Below the pieces are notes generated by a model. That model did no database searches, had not been told where the DNA came from, and worked only from the letters and a program-made list of their open reading frames with translations. From assembly GCF_020215645.1 (NCBI RefSeq), contig NZ_CP084058.1, forward strand, positions 620,001-684,000: 64,000 bases of DNA, read 5' to 3'. The position numbers and the translations under genes are program-made. Numbering within the stretch: position 1 is the stretch's first letter; every line of letters begins with the position of its first letter. Of this stretch, positions 1 to 8,495 are shown piece after piece. The DNA comes from Nonomuraea gerenzanensis. GTDB taxonomy: Bacteria > Actinomycetota > Actinomycetes > Streptosporangiales > Streptosporangiaceae.

Positions 1-164
1 AGCTGTCGGGCACCGCGGGCCTGGCCGGGCACCGGCGGCTGCGCAGGGACTTCGACGGGCCCGTGGTGTGCATCGCCACGTCCAGCGGGTTCAAGGACCT
101 GGGCGTGGGCGGCGAGCGCTACCCCGTGCTGGAGGACCCGACGCTGGAGGACCTCAGGCCCTGA
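1..164 (+). CDS. 3' end of a PLP-dependent threonine-synthase-like enzyme (partial)
   Basis: Only the last 53 codons are in the window; the reading frame is open from base 3 to the TGA at 162-164. The piece reads LSGTAGLAGHRRL, then VVCIATSSGFKDLG, and ends DPTLEDLRP. The ATSSGFKD stretch resembles the C-terminal part of threonine synthase and related fold-type II PLP enzymes, where substrate-binding residues lie near the end. The catalytic lysine and phosphate-binding loop would lie upstream, so the exact reaction cannot be named. The gene overlaps the convergent next gene by 11 bases. Family assignment is by resemblance of a short segment only. Confidence 0.45.
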   Translation, partial: LSGTAGLAGHRRLRRDFDGPVVCIATSSGFKDLGVGGERYPVLEDPTLEDLRP

Positions 165-777
165 GCCAGACGCGCAGCGGGCCGACCGTGGTGAAGCCGT
201 GCCGCAGCGCGGGCGCCGGGTCGCTCTCGTAGCCGACCAGGGGGCGGCCGGGGAACAGCTCGGCCGCCGTCGCCACGACACCGTCCCAGGCGCCGAAGAC
301 GTTCGACACGCCCACGGCCGGCCCGGACGCGGTCAGGACGGCGCCGGCGCTCAGGTCGGGGGCGTGCACGAGCCTCGCCTCGGCCAGGAGCGCCGGCCGG
401 AACAGGCCCCGCGTGCCGCACGCCCGCTCCCACGCGGCCAGGCCGGCCTCGTCCTGGACCACCTGCCACGAGGTGGCGCTCCTGGCGGGGGCGTCGCGGT
501 GGATCCACTGGGCCTCGAACAGCACCTCGAAGCCGGGCAGGTCGAGGGTGGCGAAGCTGTCCTTGACCGACGCGCCCGGTCCGGCGTCGATGTGCGGGAG
601 CAGGTCGGCCGCCGTCGCCTCGGGGGAGAGGGTGACGGCGTCCGGGTAGTACATGGGGGTCCTGGACGGGTTCGTCCAGGCCAGGGCCGTGAACGTGCCG
701 GGCAGGCCGTGGGCGCGGCACATCAGGTCGCACCAGCGCGCGTTGTCCAGCGCCGCCTCGGACTGCCAGTCGGTCAT
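154..777 (-). CDS. Hypothetical protein, possibly degenerate GNAT-fold
   Basis: This is a 207-residue soluble protein starting MTDWQSEAALDNARW, with no signal peptide or membrane segment. Its C-terminal part (LFPGRPLVGYESD, then GFTTVGPLRVWLR) resembles the last strand and helix of GNAT-like proteins, which often end with a comment on relative rank such as GF.TVGPLRVW. No clear acetyl-CoA pyrophosphate loop is visible, so it may be a non-catalytic relative. It follows hrpB on the same strand with a 4-base overlap (its ATG overlaps the hrpB stop), which suggests co-transcription. I recognise the gene type from actinomycete genomes but know no function. Confidence 0.6.
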   Translation of the reverse strand: MTDWQSEAALDNARWCDLMCRAHGLPGTFTALAWTNPSRTPMYYPDAVTLSPEATAADLLPHIDAGPGASVKDSFATLDLPGFEVLFEAQWIHRDAPARSATSWQVVQDEAGLAAWERACGTRGLFRPALLAEARLVHAPDLSAGAVLTASGPAVGVSNVFGAWDGVVATAAELFPGRPLVGYESDPAPALRHGFTTVGPLRVWLRA

Positions 778-3260
778 GGGGTGCTCCTGTTGGTGCGGCG
801 GGTGGGCCGGGCGGTGAGGGGGTCCTCCGGCCAGGGGTGCTTGGGGTAGCGGCCGCGCATCTCCGCGCGTACGTGGCGGTAGCCCTCGCGCCAGAACGAG
901 GCCAGGTCAGCGGTCACGGCCAGCGGGCGGCCCGCCGGGGAGAGCAGGTGCACCAGGACGGGGACGCCGGCGACGCGCGGGGTCTCCTGCCAGCCGAACA
1001 GCTCCTGGAGCTTGACCGCCAGCACGGGCTGGTCGCCCGAGTAGTCCAGGCGGACGTGGGAGCCGGTGGGCACCTCGATGCGCTCGGGGGCCACCGCGTC
1101 CAGGCGCTCGCTCCACGGGATCAGGCGTCTCAGCGCCGTGGCGACGTCGATGCGCTCCACGTCGGCGCGGCGGCGGGCCCTGCTCAGCTCGGGCTCCAGC
1201 CACTGGTCGGCGAGGGCGACGAGGTCGTCCATCGGGGGCCAGGGGGCGCCGATCGCGCGGTGGCAGAACGCCAGGCGGTCGCGCAGCTCCCTGGCATGCC
1301 TGGTCCAGGTGAGGAGGTCCTCGGTGCGCAGGCCGTGCAGGATGGCGGCGCGGACGTCTGCGTCCTTCAGCGGGGTGGCGGACAGCTCGATCGCGCCGAG
1401 GCGCTCGACGCGGCGGGCCGAGACGTCGCCGCGGCGTTCGCCCGGTGGGACGCGCCAGGTGATCTCGTCCTCCGTCGTGGTGCCTGTCGCCGCTCTGGCG
1501 GTGGCCTCGTCGATGACGACGGCCTGGCGGATGCGGGCCGAGGCGGAGCCGGTGGGGCGGTCGGCGGTCGCGATGGCCAGCCATGGCGCGGTCTGGAGTT
1601 TGGAGCCCTCCGGGAGCTGGGCCTGGGTGCCGGAGGCCATGAGGTAGCCGGCGCCGCGACGGCGCGCCACCCGTTCGGGGAACGCCAGCGCGACCGCCAT
1701 CCCGGCCAGCGCGTCACCGCTCAGCGCCGTCATGGGGGAGGTGCGGGCCTTCGTGGTGGGGCCGGCCTCCGCGGTGGCGTGGGCCTCCGCGGTGGGGTGG
1801 GCCTCCGCCGCGGTGCGGGCTGTTGTGGCGGTGCGGCGCAGGCGGGCGGCCTCCTGGCGCCAGCGGGCCGCGAAGCCGGTGCCGCCGCGCCGGGCCGTGC
1901 GCCAGACCTCCGCCAGGTCGTCGGAGGCGTCGCGGGGCAGCTGCTCCGACAGCAGGGCCACCACCTCGGCGGCCTCGGGGCCGAGGTCGAGCAGGGCTCT
2001 GGCCAGGCGCGGATGCACGCCGGCGAGTGCCATCCGCCGCCCGCGCTCCGTCACCCGCGCGCGCTCCGCCTCCGCAGCCGTGGTGAGGGCGCCGAGCGCT
2101 TGCAGGGTGCGCAGGGCGGCGGACAGCGCGGCGGGCGGTGGCGGGTCGAGCAGGGCCAGGCCGGAGGCGTCCGGCGCCCCCCAGCAGGCCGTCTGGAGCG
2201 CGAAGCCCGTCAGGTCGGCGAGCGCGATCTCCGGCCGCGCGTGGTCGGCCAGCCGGTCGTGCTCGGCGGCCGGCCAGCAGCGGTAGACCGTGCCGGGAGC
2301 CTCCCGGCCCGCGCGGCCGGCGCGCTGGGTGGCCGACGCCTTGGAGACGCGGACCGTGGTGAGCGAGCCCAGGCCCCGGGCGTGGTCCGTACGGGGCTCG
2401 CGGGCCAGCCCCGAGTCCACCACCACGCGCACGCCCGGCACGGTCAGGCTCGACTCGGCGACGGACGTGGCCAGCACCACCCGGCGGCCCTGCCCCGGGC
2501 TCAGCACGGCGTCCTGGACGTGAGCCGGCGCCTGCCCGTGGACCTGGAGGAGCTGCTCCGCCTCGCCCGCCAGCATCCCCGCCACCTTGGCGATCTCGCC
2601 CACGCCCGGCAGGAAGCAGAGCACGTCGCCCGCCCGCTCCGCCAGCGCCCGGCGCACGACCGCGGCCACGTGGGACAGCAGCGCGGGATCGACGCGCAGC
2701 CCGTGGGGCGGGACGACCGGGCGCGGCGGCGGGGCCCACACGGTCTCCACGGGGTGGGCGGCGCCGGTGGCGGCGACGATCGGGCCGCCGATCAGGTCGG
2801 CCCACGGCTGGGCGTCGGCGGTGGCGGAGGTGGCGAGCAGCCGCAGGTCGGGGCGGAGCGTGTCGCGGACGTCGAGGAGGAAAGCCAGCGCCGTGTCGGC
2901 GTCGAGGTGCCGCTCGTGGCACTCGTCGAGGACGACCGCGTCGACCCCGGTCAGCTCCTGGTCGCGCTGGAGGCGCTGGAGCAGCACGCCGGTGGTGACG
3001 ACCTCGACCATGGGGTTGGCGCCCACGTGGCGCTCGCCCCTGATCGTGTAGCTGACGCCCATGCGGCGGGCGGCGGCGCGTACGGCGAGCCTGCGCGGCT
3101 CGGCCACCACGACGCGCAGGCCCGCCTCGGCCAGGGCGAGGGGCACCACGGTGGTCTTGCCGGTGCCGGGCGGGGCGGTCAGGACCGCGCTGCCGTGCCG
3201 GTCGAGCACCGAGAGCAGCTCGGGCAGGACGTGCCGGATGGGCAGCACCATGTCAGGCAC
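774..3260 (-). CDS. hrpB: ATP-dependent helicase HrpB
   Basis: The 828-residue DEAH-type superfamily 2 helicase matches the usual HrpB length (about 810-840). Walker A is APPGTGKTT at residues 29-37 and the motif II box is DECHERH near residue 112. SATADA follows as motif III, and the QRAGRAGR motif VI closes the RecA-like domain 2. The C-terminal third carries the HrpB-specific region. HrpB is a widespread bacterial RNA/DNA helicase homologue whose physiological role is unclear. Between the helicase core and the HrpB C-terminal part (about residues 480-510) is a low-complexity linker built from an 18-base tandem repeat (AEAHPT/AEAHAT/AEAGPT). The start overlaps the stop of the upstream ArsR gene by 8 bases. 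Confidence 0.93.
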   Translation of the reverse strand: MPDMVLPIRHVLPELLSVLDRHGSAVLTAPPGTGKTTVVPLALAEAGLRVVVAEPRRLAVRAAARRMGVSYTIRGERHVGANPMVEVVTTGVLLQRLQRDQELTGVDAVVLDECHERHLDADTALAFLLDVRDTLRPDLRLLATSATADAQPWADLIGGPIVAATGAAHPVETVWAPPPRPVVPPHGLRVDPALLSHVAAVVRRALAERAGDVLCFLPGVGEIAKVAGMLAGEAEQLLQVHGQAPAHVQDAVLSPGQGRRVVLATSVAESSLTVPGVRVVVDSGLAREPRTDHARGLGSLTTVRVSKASATQRAGRAGREAPGTVYRCWPAAEHDRLADHARPEIALADLTGFALQTACWGAPDASGLALLDPPPPAALSAALRTLQALGALTTAAEAERARVTERGRRMALAGVHPRLARALLDLGPEAAEVVALLSEQLPRDASDDLAEVWRTARRGGTGFAARWRQEAARLRRTATTARTAAEAHPTAEAHATAEAGPTTKARTSPMTALSGDALAGMAVALAFPERVARRRGAGYLMASGTQAQLPEGSKLQTAPWLAIATADRPTGSASARIRQAVVIDEATARAATGTTTEDEITWRVPPGERRGDVSARRVERLGAIELSATPLKDADVRAAILHGLRTEDLLTWTRHARELRDRLAFCHRAIGAPWPPMDDLVALADQWLEPELSRARRRADVERIDVATALRRLIPWSERLDAVAPERIEVPTGSHVRLDYSGDQPVLAVKLQELFGWQETPRVAGVPVLVHLLSPAGRPLAVTADLASFWREGYRHVRAEMRGRYPKHPWPEDPLTARPTRRTNRSTP
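1765..1818. repeat. 18-bp tandem repeat, about 3 copies, inside hrpB
   Basis: A unit close to GCCTCCGCGGTGGCGTGG occurs three times head to tail at 1765-1782, 1783-1800 and 1801-1818, the last diverged. It is in frame and encodes repeated AEAHPT-like hexapeptides in a linker of HrpB. It is one of about ten short tandem repeat patches in this window. Confidence 0.85.
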
Positions 3261-3585
3261 GGGCTCCGGCGGGCAGGGGCAGCGCGGCGGTCAGCACCGC
3301 GTCGAGCAGGCCGGGGAAGCGGCGCTCCAGGTCGTCGCGGCGCAGGCTCATGTACTTCAGCCGGCCCTCCTGCTTGGTCAGCACCACGCCGGCCTCGCGC
3401 AGCGTGCGGTAGTGGTGCGAGGCGGTCGACTTGTGCACGCCGAGGTCGTCGCCCGCGACCGTGCACGTCATCTGCCCGGCCGCCGCGAGCCGGATCACGA
3501 TCTCAAGGCGTACGGGGTCGCTGAGGGCCCGCAGAACCTCCGTGAGCTGGATGTTCTCCGTGGACGGATGTGGCAGCAGGCGCAT
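3253..3585 (-). CDS. ArsR-family transcriptional regulator
   Basis: A 110-residue winged-helix protein. The N-terminal LTEVLRALSDPVRLEIVIRL is the classic ArsR helix 1-2 signature, followed by the recognition region DLGVHKSTASHHYRTLREAGVV and a wing (KQEGRLKYMSLRRDDL). The sequence does not show a CXC metal site, so it may respond to something other than arsenic-type metals. It is divergent from the MFS transporter at 3674 across an 88-base spacer with inverted repeats, the usual layout for a repressor controlling an efflux pump. It reads into hrpB with an 8-base overlap. Confidence 0.88.
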   Translation of the reverse strand: MRLLPHPSTENIQLTEVLRALSDPVRLEIVIRLAAAGQMTCTVAGDDLGVHKSTASHHYRTLREAGVVLTKQEGRLKYMSLRRDDLERRFPGLLDAVLTAALPLPAGARA

Positions 3586-3612
3586 GCTGAAACCCTACCT
3601 CCGTTTCATTGT

Positions 3613-3669
3613 TTGACAACAATCCAACTATAGGTCAGTTTGATGGGCGTCCAACTAAGTTGCTGGAGG
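3613..3669. promoter_or_regulatory. ArsR/MFS divergent control region
   Basis: The AT-richer spacer holds an 11-base inverted repeat CAACTAAGTTG (3652-3662), a looser ATTGT..ACAAT pair (3609-3624) overlapping a -35-like TTGACA (3613-3618), and the GGAGG ribosome binding site of the MFS gene at 3665-3669. These are plausible operator positions for the adjacent ArsR protein. Regulator binding is inferred from layout only. Confidence 0.45.
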
Positions 3670-3673
3670 CTCC

Positions 3674-4813
3674 ATGAGTTCGCGGCTCTACCCGATGGCC
3701 GCCGGGAATTTCGCGATCGGTACGGGCATGTTCGTGACCGCCGGGCTGCTGCCGCCCATCTCCGCGGACCTGGGGGTCTCCCGGTCCGCCGCGGGGCAGC
3801 TCATGACCGTGTTCGCGCTGGCCTACGCCGTCCTGTCGCCGCTGCTCGCCGCGCTGACGGCCCGGCTGTCGCGCAGGACGGTGCTGCTGGTGGCCATGGC
3901 GGTGTTCGTGGCGGGCAACACCTTGACCGCGCTGGCGCCCACGTACGCGCTGGTCATGCTGACCCGGGTGATCGCGGCGGCCGGAGCGGCCATGTTCACC
4001 CCCACCTCCTCGGCCGTGGCGAACGCGCTGACGGAGCCCGAGCGGCGCGGGCGCGCGCTGGCGCTGGTGATGGGCGGGCTGAGCGTGTCGTCGGCCATCG
4101 GGGTGCCGCTCGGCACCTGGCTGGGCGAGGCGGCCGGCTGGCGGGCCACGCTGTGGATGGTCGCCGGGCTCGGGCTGGTCGGGCTGGTGGGGGTCGCGGT
4201 GCTGGTGCCCGAGGTGCGGATCCCGGTGTCGGGGCGGTTGCGGGAGCGGTTCGAGCCGCTGGGGGACCGGAGGGTGCTGGCCGTGATGGTGACGCAGCTG
4301 CTGATGTTCGCGGCGGGCTTCACCGCCTACACCTACATCGGGTCGCTGTTCGACCTGCCGCTGCCCGCGTTGTTGTGGGCGTGGGGGCTGGGCGGCATCG
4401 TGGGCAACACGCTCGGCGGGCGGCTCACCGACGCCTACGGGCCGCGCCGGATGATCATCGGTGGGCTGGCCGCGTCCGTGGTGTTCCTGGCGCTGGCCCC
4501 CGTCGCGAATCTGGCCCTGCCCGTCGCGCTGGCCTGGGGCTTCCTGTGGGGCGCGACCGGGTGGCTGGTGGCGCCCGCCCAGCAGTTCAGGACCGTCACG
4601 GCGGTGCCGGGCAACGTGCCGATCGGGCTGGGGCTGCTGTCGTCCGCGCAGTACGTCGGGCTGTTCGTGGCGGGGGTGGCCGGTGGCGCGGCGCTCGACG
4701 CGTACGGGCGGACGGGGGTGGTCGTGGTGGCCACCGGGTTCGGGCTGGTGGCGCTGCTGTTCACGCTGGTGACGTACCGGGCGCGGCCCAAGGTGAGCGT
4801 GCCCGCTACCTAA
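3674..4813 (+). CDS. MFS transporter, DHA1/AraJ-type efflux permease
   Basis: A 379-residue integral membrane protein with about twelve hydrophobic segments. The loop after TM2 carries the MFS signature (LTARLSRRTVLL). The N-terminus (MAAGNFAIGTGMFVTAGLLPPISADLGVS) is typical of small DHA1 drug or sugar efflux permeases such as the Cmx/AraJ group. The GGAGG five bases before ATG supports this start. It is divergent from an ArsR regulator, which likely represses it. The substrate cannot be read from sequence. Confidence 0.88.
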   Translation: MSSRLYPMAAGNFAIGTGMFVTAGLLPPISADLGVSRSAAGQLMTVFALAYAVLSPLLAALTARLSRRTVLLVAMAVFVAGNTLTALAPTYALVMLTRVIAAAGAAMFTPTSSAVANALTEPERRGRALALVMGGLSVSSAIGVPLGTWLGEAAGWRATLWMVAGLGLVGLVGVAVLVPEVRIPVSGRLRERFEPLGDRRVLAVMVTQLLMFAAGFTAYTYIGSLFDLPLPALLWAWGLGGIVGNTLGGRLTDAYGPRRMIIGGLAASVVFLALAPVANLALPVALAWGFLWGATGWLVAPAQQFRTVTAVPGNVPIGLGLLSSAQYVGLFVAGVAGGAALDAYGRTGVVVVATGFGLVALLFTLVTYRARPKVSVPAT

Positions 4814-4846
4814 GTAGGGGCTCGGAACGCCCGGTTGTTCGCAAGA

Positions 4847-5281
4847 ATGTGGGATGTGTCTGACGAGCCCCGTGACGAGTCCCTGTCCGATGACGCGGAG
4901 CAGGCGCCCGTGCCGCCGGAGGGCGATCCGCGTGACGAGCCCGCGCCCTTCGAGGCCGTCGTCCTGCTGACGGTCGCCGCGGCGGTGGGCGTCATGGTGC
5001 TCGGCGCGCTGGCGCCCTCGGCGCTGAACCTGAAGTTCCTGCTGTTCGGGCCGATCGCGCTGGTGGTGTTCGAGATCGCCGTGCACGAGGTGTGGTGGAA
5101 GCGGTGGTGGGGGGCGATCCCCGGCGCGGTGCTGGGGCTCGCGGTGTACTTCGAGGGGCGGGCGGCGCTGGCCGATCTCATGGGGGATGGCTGGGCGCAT
5201 CCGGTCGCGTACGTCGCCGCCTGGGCGATCTTCGCGGTCGTCTTCGCGGTCGCCAGCCGCTACCCCCGCACTTTCGCTTAG
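4847..5281 (+). CDS. Small membrane protein of unknown function
   Basis: A 144-residue protein with an acidic, proline-rich cytoplasmic N-terminus (DEPRDESLSDDAEQAPVPPEG) followed by four hydrophobic segments (FEAVVLLTVAAAVGVMVLG, LLFGPIALVVFEIAVHEVWW, IPGAVLGLAVYF, AYVAAWAIFAVVFAVAS). A TTG start at 4835 would add four residues; neither start has a strong Shine-Dalgarno. It lies 33 bases after the MFS gene and could share its transcript. I do not recognise a family. Its last 4 bases overlap the remains of a PadR gene on the other strand. Confidence 0.7.
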   Translation: MWDVSDEPRDESLSDDAEQAPVPPEGDPRDEPAPFEAVVLLTVAAAVGVMVLGALAPSALNLKFLLFGPIALVVFEIAVHEVWWKRWWGAIPGAVLGLAVYFEGRAALADLMGDGWAHPVAYVAAWAIFAVVFAVASRYPRTFA

Positions 5282-5649
5282 GGGGTCAGCAGGCGGGCTA
5301 GGTCGTCCAGGAGCTTGGCGTCGGCGGCGAGGTGGGCCTGGGCGTTGGTGAAGAGCGCGTCGGCCAGCGGTGACAGGCCCGCCTTGGCCGTGCGGCCGGC
5401 GGCCAGGGCCACGCGCTGGGCCGCCACCTCGCGTAAGGCCACCGCGACCAGGGCGCCCGCCTCGCCCATGTCCAGCAGGACGTGCCGGCGCAGGGCCGGC
5501 GCGAAGTCGGAGCGGGTGGAGTGCGGCGGCGCGGCGAGTGCCTTGCGCAGCAGGTCACGCAGGGTGCGGCGGCCATCGGGGTGATGGCGTAGACCCCGGC
5601 GCAGGTCGCCGCCTCCTTGGGCACGACGTGCCGGGTCTCCGCCTCATAG
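5278..5649 (-). pseudogene. PadR-family regulator remnant, N-terminally deleted and frameshifted
   Basis: Read on the minus strand, one frame gives YEAETRHVV..KEAATCAGVYAITP. At about 5580 the reading must move by one base to continue as DGRRTLRDLLRKALAAPP, STRSDFAPALRRHVLLDMGE and onward to the stop at 5278. YAITPDGRR.L.DLLR followed by DF..AL is characteristic of the wing end and C-terminal helical domain of PadR regulators. The N-terminal winged helix is absent: upstream sequence is the control region of the membrane protein at 5713. One frameshift plus loss of the DNA-binding domain marks it as dead. Confidence 0.65.
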
Positions 5650-5712
5650 GGGACGGCCGGTCGGCCCGCAGGGGGACGACCCGCGGTGCACCGCCCGCCT
5701 ACGGTCGGCCGC

Positions 5713-6396
5713 ATGTTCAACGACCAGGTGAAGTTCCGCCGCGTCACGGCGGGCACGCTGCTCGTCGTGGCCCCCCTCCTCCAGGCCGTGGCCGTCGTCG
5801 TCGATCCCGGCACGTGGGGCGACGACCGGGAGGCCGTCAGCTTCGGCGACAACCCCGCGCTGGCGCAGACGCAGTCCGTGCTCTACCACTGGAGCTGGAT
5901 GCTGATGGCCGTGGCCGTCATCGGCCTGATGCATCTGACCAGGCACCGGGCCACGCGGCTCGGCCACGTGTCGGGCGTGCTGGCGGTGCTCGGCTACCTC
6001 CAGCTGTCCGGGCTGCTGCTGATCGACCCCGTCGAGTGGTATCTCGGGCAGCACAACACGCCTGAGGAGGCCCAGCGCATCCTCGACGAGATGATGAACC
6101 TGCCCGGCGTGACCTTCGGGTTCCAGCTGCCGTGGATGTTCTTCGGCTTCATCGGGCTGCCGCTGCTGACCGTGGCGGTGTGGCGGGCCGGGTTCGTGGG
6201 GTGGTGGGTGCCGCTGCTGGTGGCCGCCGGGTATCTGGGCGGGTTCCTGGTGCCGTACGGGCCGCTGACCGTGCCGTTCTGGACGGCGCCCGTCGTCGCC
6301 CTGGGCTGGACCGGGGTCCGGATCCTGCGCATGGGCGACGCGGCGTGGGCGGGCTACTACCAGGTCAGCCGATCGCCGGAATCCAGCCTACGGTGA
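5713..6396 (+). CDS. Polytopic membrane protein of unknown function
   Basis: A 227-residue protein, from ATG at 5713 (MFNDQVKFRRVTAG), with about six hydrophobic segments, including LLVVAPLLQAVAVVV, WSWMLMAVAVIGLMHL, VLAVLGYLQLSGLLLI, LPWMFFGFIGLPLLTVAVW and WVPLLVAAGYLGGFLVPYG. A further in-frame ATG lies at 5686, but the later start removes an arginine/proline leader lacking family character. The overall look matches DUF4386-like or unnamed actinobacterial membrane proteins. Its 3' end overlaps the convergent uppP by 32 bases. Confidence 0.72.
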   Translation: MFNDQVKFRRVTAGTLLVVAPLLQAVAVVVDPGTWGDDREAVSFGDNPALAQTQSVLYHWSWMLMAVAVIGLMHLTRHRATRLGHVSGVLAVLGYLQLSGLLLIDPVEWYLGQHNTPEEAQRILDEMMNLPGVTFGFQLPWMFFGFIGLPLLTVAVWRAGFVGWWVPLLVAAGYLGGFLVPYGPLTVPFWTAPVVALGWTGVRILRMGDAAWAGYYQVSRSPESSLR

Positions 6397-7195
6397 CCGC
6401 CAGGATGATGAAGAAGCCCAGGATGATCCGGTAGATCACGAAGGGCGTGAAGCGGTGGGTGCTGATGTAGCGCAGGAACCACGCCACCGCCGCGTACCCC
6501 ACGACGAACGACACGATCGTGGCCACGATCGTGGGCCCCCAGTCGGGCGTGTTCGCGCCGCCGATCTCGAACAGCTCCAGCAGGCCCGAGGCGAAGACGG
6601 CGGGCATGGCCAGCAGGAACGAGTACTTCGCCGCGTCCTCGCGCCGGTAGTCGAGCAGCAGGCCGGCCGTCGTCGTGCCGCCCGAGCGCGACACGCCCGG
6701 GATGAGGGCGAGGGCCTGGGCGAAGCCGTAGATGAGGGCGTGCGTGATGCTGAGGTGCTTCTCCAGCGTGAGCTTGTTGCGGGCGGTGCGGTCGGCGAAC
6801 CACAGGATGAGCGCGAAGACGATCAGCGTGGTGCCCACCAGGCGCAGGTCGCGGAAGACGGTCTCGATCTGGTCCTTCAGCACCAGCCCGAGCACGCCGA
6901 TGGGCAGGGTGCCGATGATGATGTACCAGCCCATGCGGGCCGCCCAGTGGCTGCGCAGCTCCCTGACGAACAGCGAACGCGTCCACGTCGAGATGATCTC
7001 CCACAGCTCCTTGCGGAAGTAGATCACCACGGCCAGCTCCGTGCCGATCTGGATGACCGCCGTGAACGCGGCCCCCGGGTCGCGCCAGCCGGCGAAGGCG
7101 GAGACCACCCGGATGTGGGCGCTGGAGGAGATCGGCAGGAACTCCGTGAGCCCTTGGACCAACCCCAAGATCACCGCTTCTAGCCAGCCGATCAC
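6365..7195 (-). CDS. uppP: Undecaprenyl-diphosphatase UppP/BacA
   Basis: A 276-residue integral membrane phosphatase that recycles undecaprenyl diphosphate to the monophosphate lipid carrier for cell wall synthesis. Both family signatures are intact: the first, GLVQGLTEFLPISSSAH (residues 11-27, with the E..P motif), and the second, ALIPGVSRSGGT in the middle of the protein. Length is normal for the family. Overproduction of this family is known to confer bacitracin tolerance. The gene stands alone, with the C45 remnant divergent upstream. Confidence 0.95.
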   Translation of the reverse strand: MIGWLEAVILGLVQGLTEFLPISSSAHIRVVSAFAGWRDPGAAFTAVIQIGTELAVVIYFRKELWEIISTWTRSLFVRELRSHWAARMGWYIIIGTLPIGVLGLVLKDQIETVFRDLRLVGTTLIVFALILWFADRTARNKLTLEKHLSITHALIYGFAQALALIPGVSRSGGTTTAGLLLDYRREDAAKYSFLLAMPAVFASGLLELFEIGGANTPDWGPTIVATIVSFVVGYAAVAWFLRYISTHRFTPFVIYRIILGFFIILAVTVGWIPAIG

Positions 7196-7403
7196 GACTA
7201 CACCTCTCGTGCACGCGGGAGTGACGAGGGTGAGGTTAGCGGAATCGAGGGCCGGGCAATCGCTCTGGTAAGGCGTTGACCTGATCGGCCGGCGGACGAT
7301 TCTCGCAGTTCACCGGAAATTCGCGCGTTGTTCGCCCCGAGCTGCTCGGTGGGGCTGTGTGTAGTTTGCTGGGGAGCGCTGCCGGCCGGTCCAAGGAGCA
7401 CCA

Positions 7404-7614
7404 TTGAGCCGCATGTCCCTGCCCCTCGTCGAGATCTCCGGCGCGCCGCGCGAGCGCGGGCGCCAGTACGGCGAGCAGGCGAGCGAGCGAGTCCGGCGCG
7501 CTCACCTACTACGCCGAAGCGTTCGGGCACTCCACCGGCCTGACGTGGAGCCAGGTCGTGCGGCGCGCGGCCCGCTGGGCCGGGCCGAGCAGGGCGTTCG
7601 CGCCCGGCGGTTAG
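7404..7614 (+). pseudogene. Truncated C45-family acyltransferase/peptidase remnant
   Basis: An AAGGAG site precedes TTG at 7404 (ATG alternative at 7413). The product begins MSLPLVEISGAPRERGRQYG, the conserved N-terminus of acyl-CoA:6-aminopenicillanate acyltransferase-like (C45) proteins. Near 7498 a one-base shift is needed to continue the family sequence (ALTYYAEAFGHSTGLTWSQ), which ends at TAG 7612-7614. A full protein is about 350 residues and has a nucleophilic cysteine further on, so only about the first fifth survives. The stop codon overlaps the stop of the convergent gene by a few bases, as if a deletion had joined the two. Confidence 0.7.
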
Positions 7615-8420
7615 CGCTTCCAGACGTGCGCGCTGGACCGGGCGAAGTCCGTGAAGTCGCGGGCCGGGCGGCCGAGCGCCGCGCGCACGCCGTCCGTCAC
7701 GCTCGCGTTGCGGCCGTCCAGGATGTCGGTGAACAGGTGCCCGAGGCCCTCGGCCGTCTCGCGGGGCACCCCGTGCGCCACGGCCGCGCCGACGTACTCC
7801 TCCGGCGTCACCCGGACGAACGTGATCGGCCTGCCGACGATCTCCGACAGCTCCTCCGCCACGTCCGCGAAGGTCAGCAGCCTCGGCCCCGTCAGCTCGT
7901 ACAGCCTGTTCGCGTGTCCCTCCTCGGTGAGCGCGGCCACGGCCACGTCCGCGATGTCCTCCACGTCCAGGAACGGCTCGGGCACGTCGGCGGCGGGCAG
8001 CGCGATCACGCCGTCGAGCACCGCGCCCTGAAGGAAGTCCTCGCTAAAGTTCTGCATGAACCAGCTGCAGCGCAGCACCGTCCACTGCGCGCCCGACTCC
8101 CGCACGACGCGCTCACTGGCCGCGGCCGCCGGCTCGCCCCTGCCGGACAGCAGGACCAGCTTGCGCACGCCGCTGCGCACGGCCAGCTCGGTGAACGCCT
8201 CGATGTCGTCGTGCGCGCCGGGGAAGGCCAGGTCGGGATAGTAGGACAGGTAGACGGCGGTGACGCCGTCGAGCGCGGCCTGCCAGGTGCCGCGGTCCTG
8301 CCAGTCGAAGGCCGGGCCGGCCGAGCGGGAGCCGATCCGTACAGGCAGGCCGAGCGAGGTGAGCCGGTCAGCGATGCGGCGGCCGGTCTTGCCGGTGCCG
8401 CCGAGTACCAAAATCATCAT
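7611..8420 (-). CDS. NmrA-like NAD(P)H-binding oxidoreductase
   Basis: A 269-residue atypical short-chain dehydrogenase. The dinucleotide-binding loop is LVLGGTGKTGRRIAD at residues 4-18, followed by an arginine-rich beta-2 end (VRIGSRS) that suggests NADP preference. There is no YxxxK catalytic pair of classical SDRs, as expected for NmrA/TMR-type proteins that often act as redox sensors or quinone/NAD(P)H-dependent reductases. It is divergent from the AraC regulator at 8496, a common pairing in which the regulator controls the reductase. Confidence 0.85.
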   Translation of the reverse strand: MMILVLGGTGKTGRRIADRLTSLGLPVRIGSRSAGPAFDWQDRGTWQAALDGVTAVYLSYYPDLAFPGAHDDIEAFTELAVRSGVRKLVLLSGRGEPAAAASERVVRESGAQWTVLRCSWFMQNFSEDFLQGAVLDGVIALPAADVPEPFLDVEDIADVAVAALTEEGHANRLYELTGPRLLTFADVAEELSEIVGRPITFVRVTPEEYVGAAVAHGVPRETAEGLGHLFTDILDGRNASVTDGVRAALGRPARDFTDFARSSAHVWKR

Positions 8421-8495
8421 GTATCCAGTAAGCCGCCATATCGATAAGACTCTCCATGGTTGAGAAGCGCGATCCCATATGCGATCGTCTAACCC

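Noticed and set aside
837..3524. An 895-residue open frame antisense to hrpB.
   Set aside because: High-GC codon bias leaves long open shadow frames; the product is histidine/arginine/glycine-rich with no domain, while hrpB has all helicase motifs.
3635..5200. A 521-residue minus-strand frame over the MFS gene and the following membrane protein.
   Set aside because: Composition (RPQHHG-rich) is typical of a shadow frame; the plus-strand products have clear membrane topology and a ribosome binding site.
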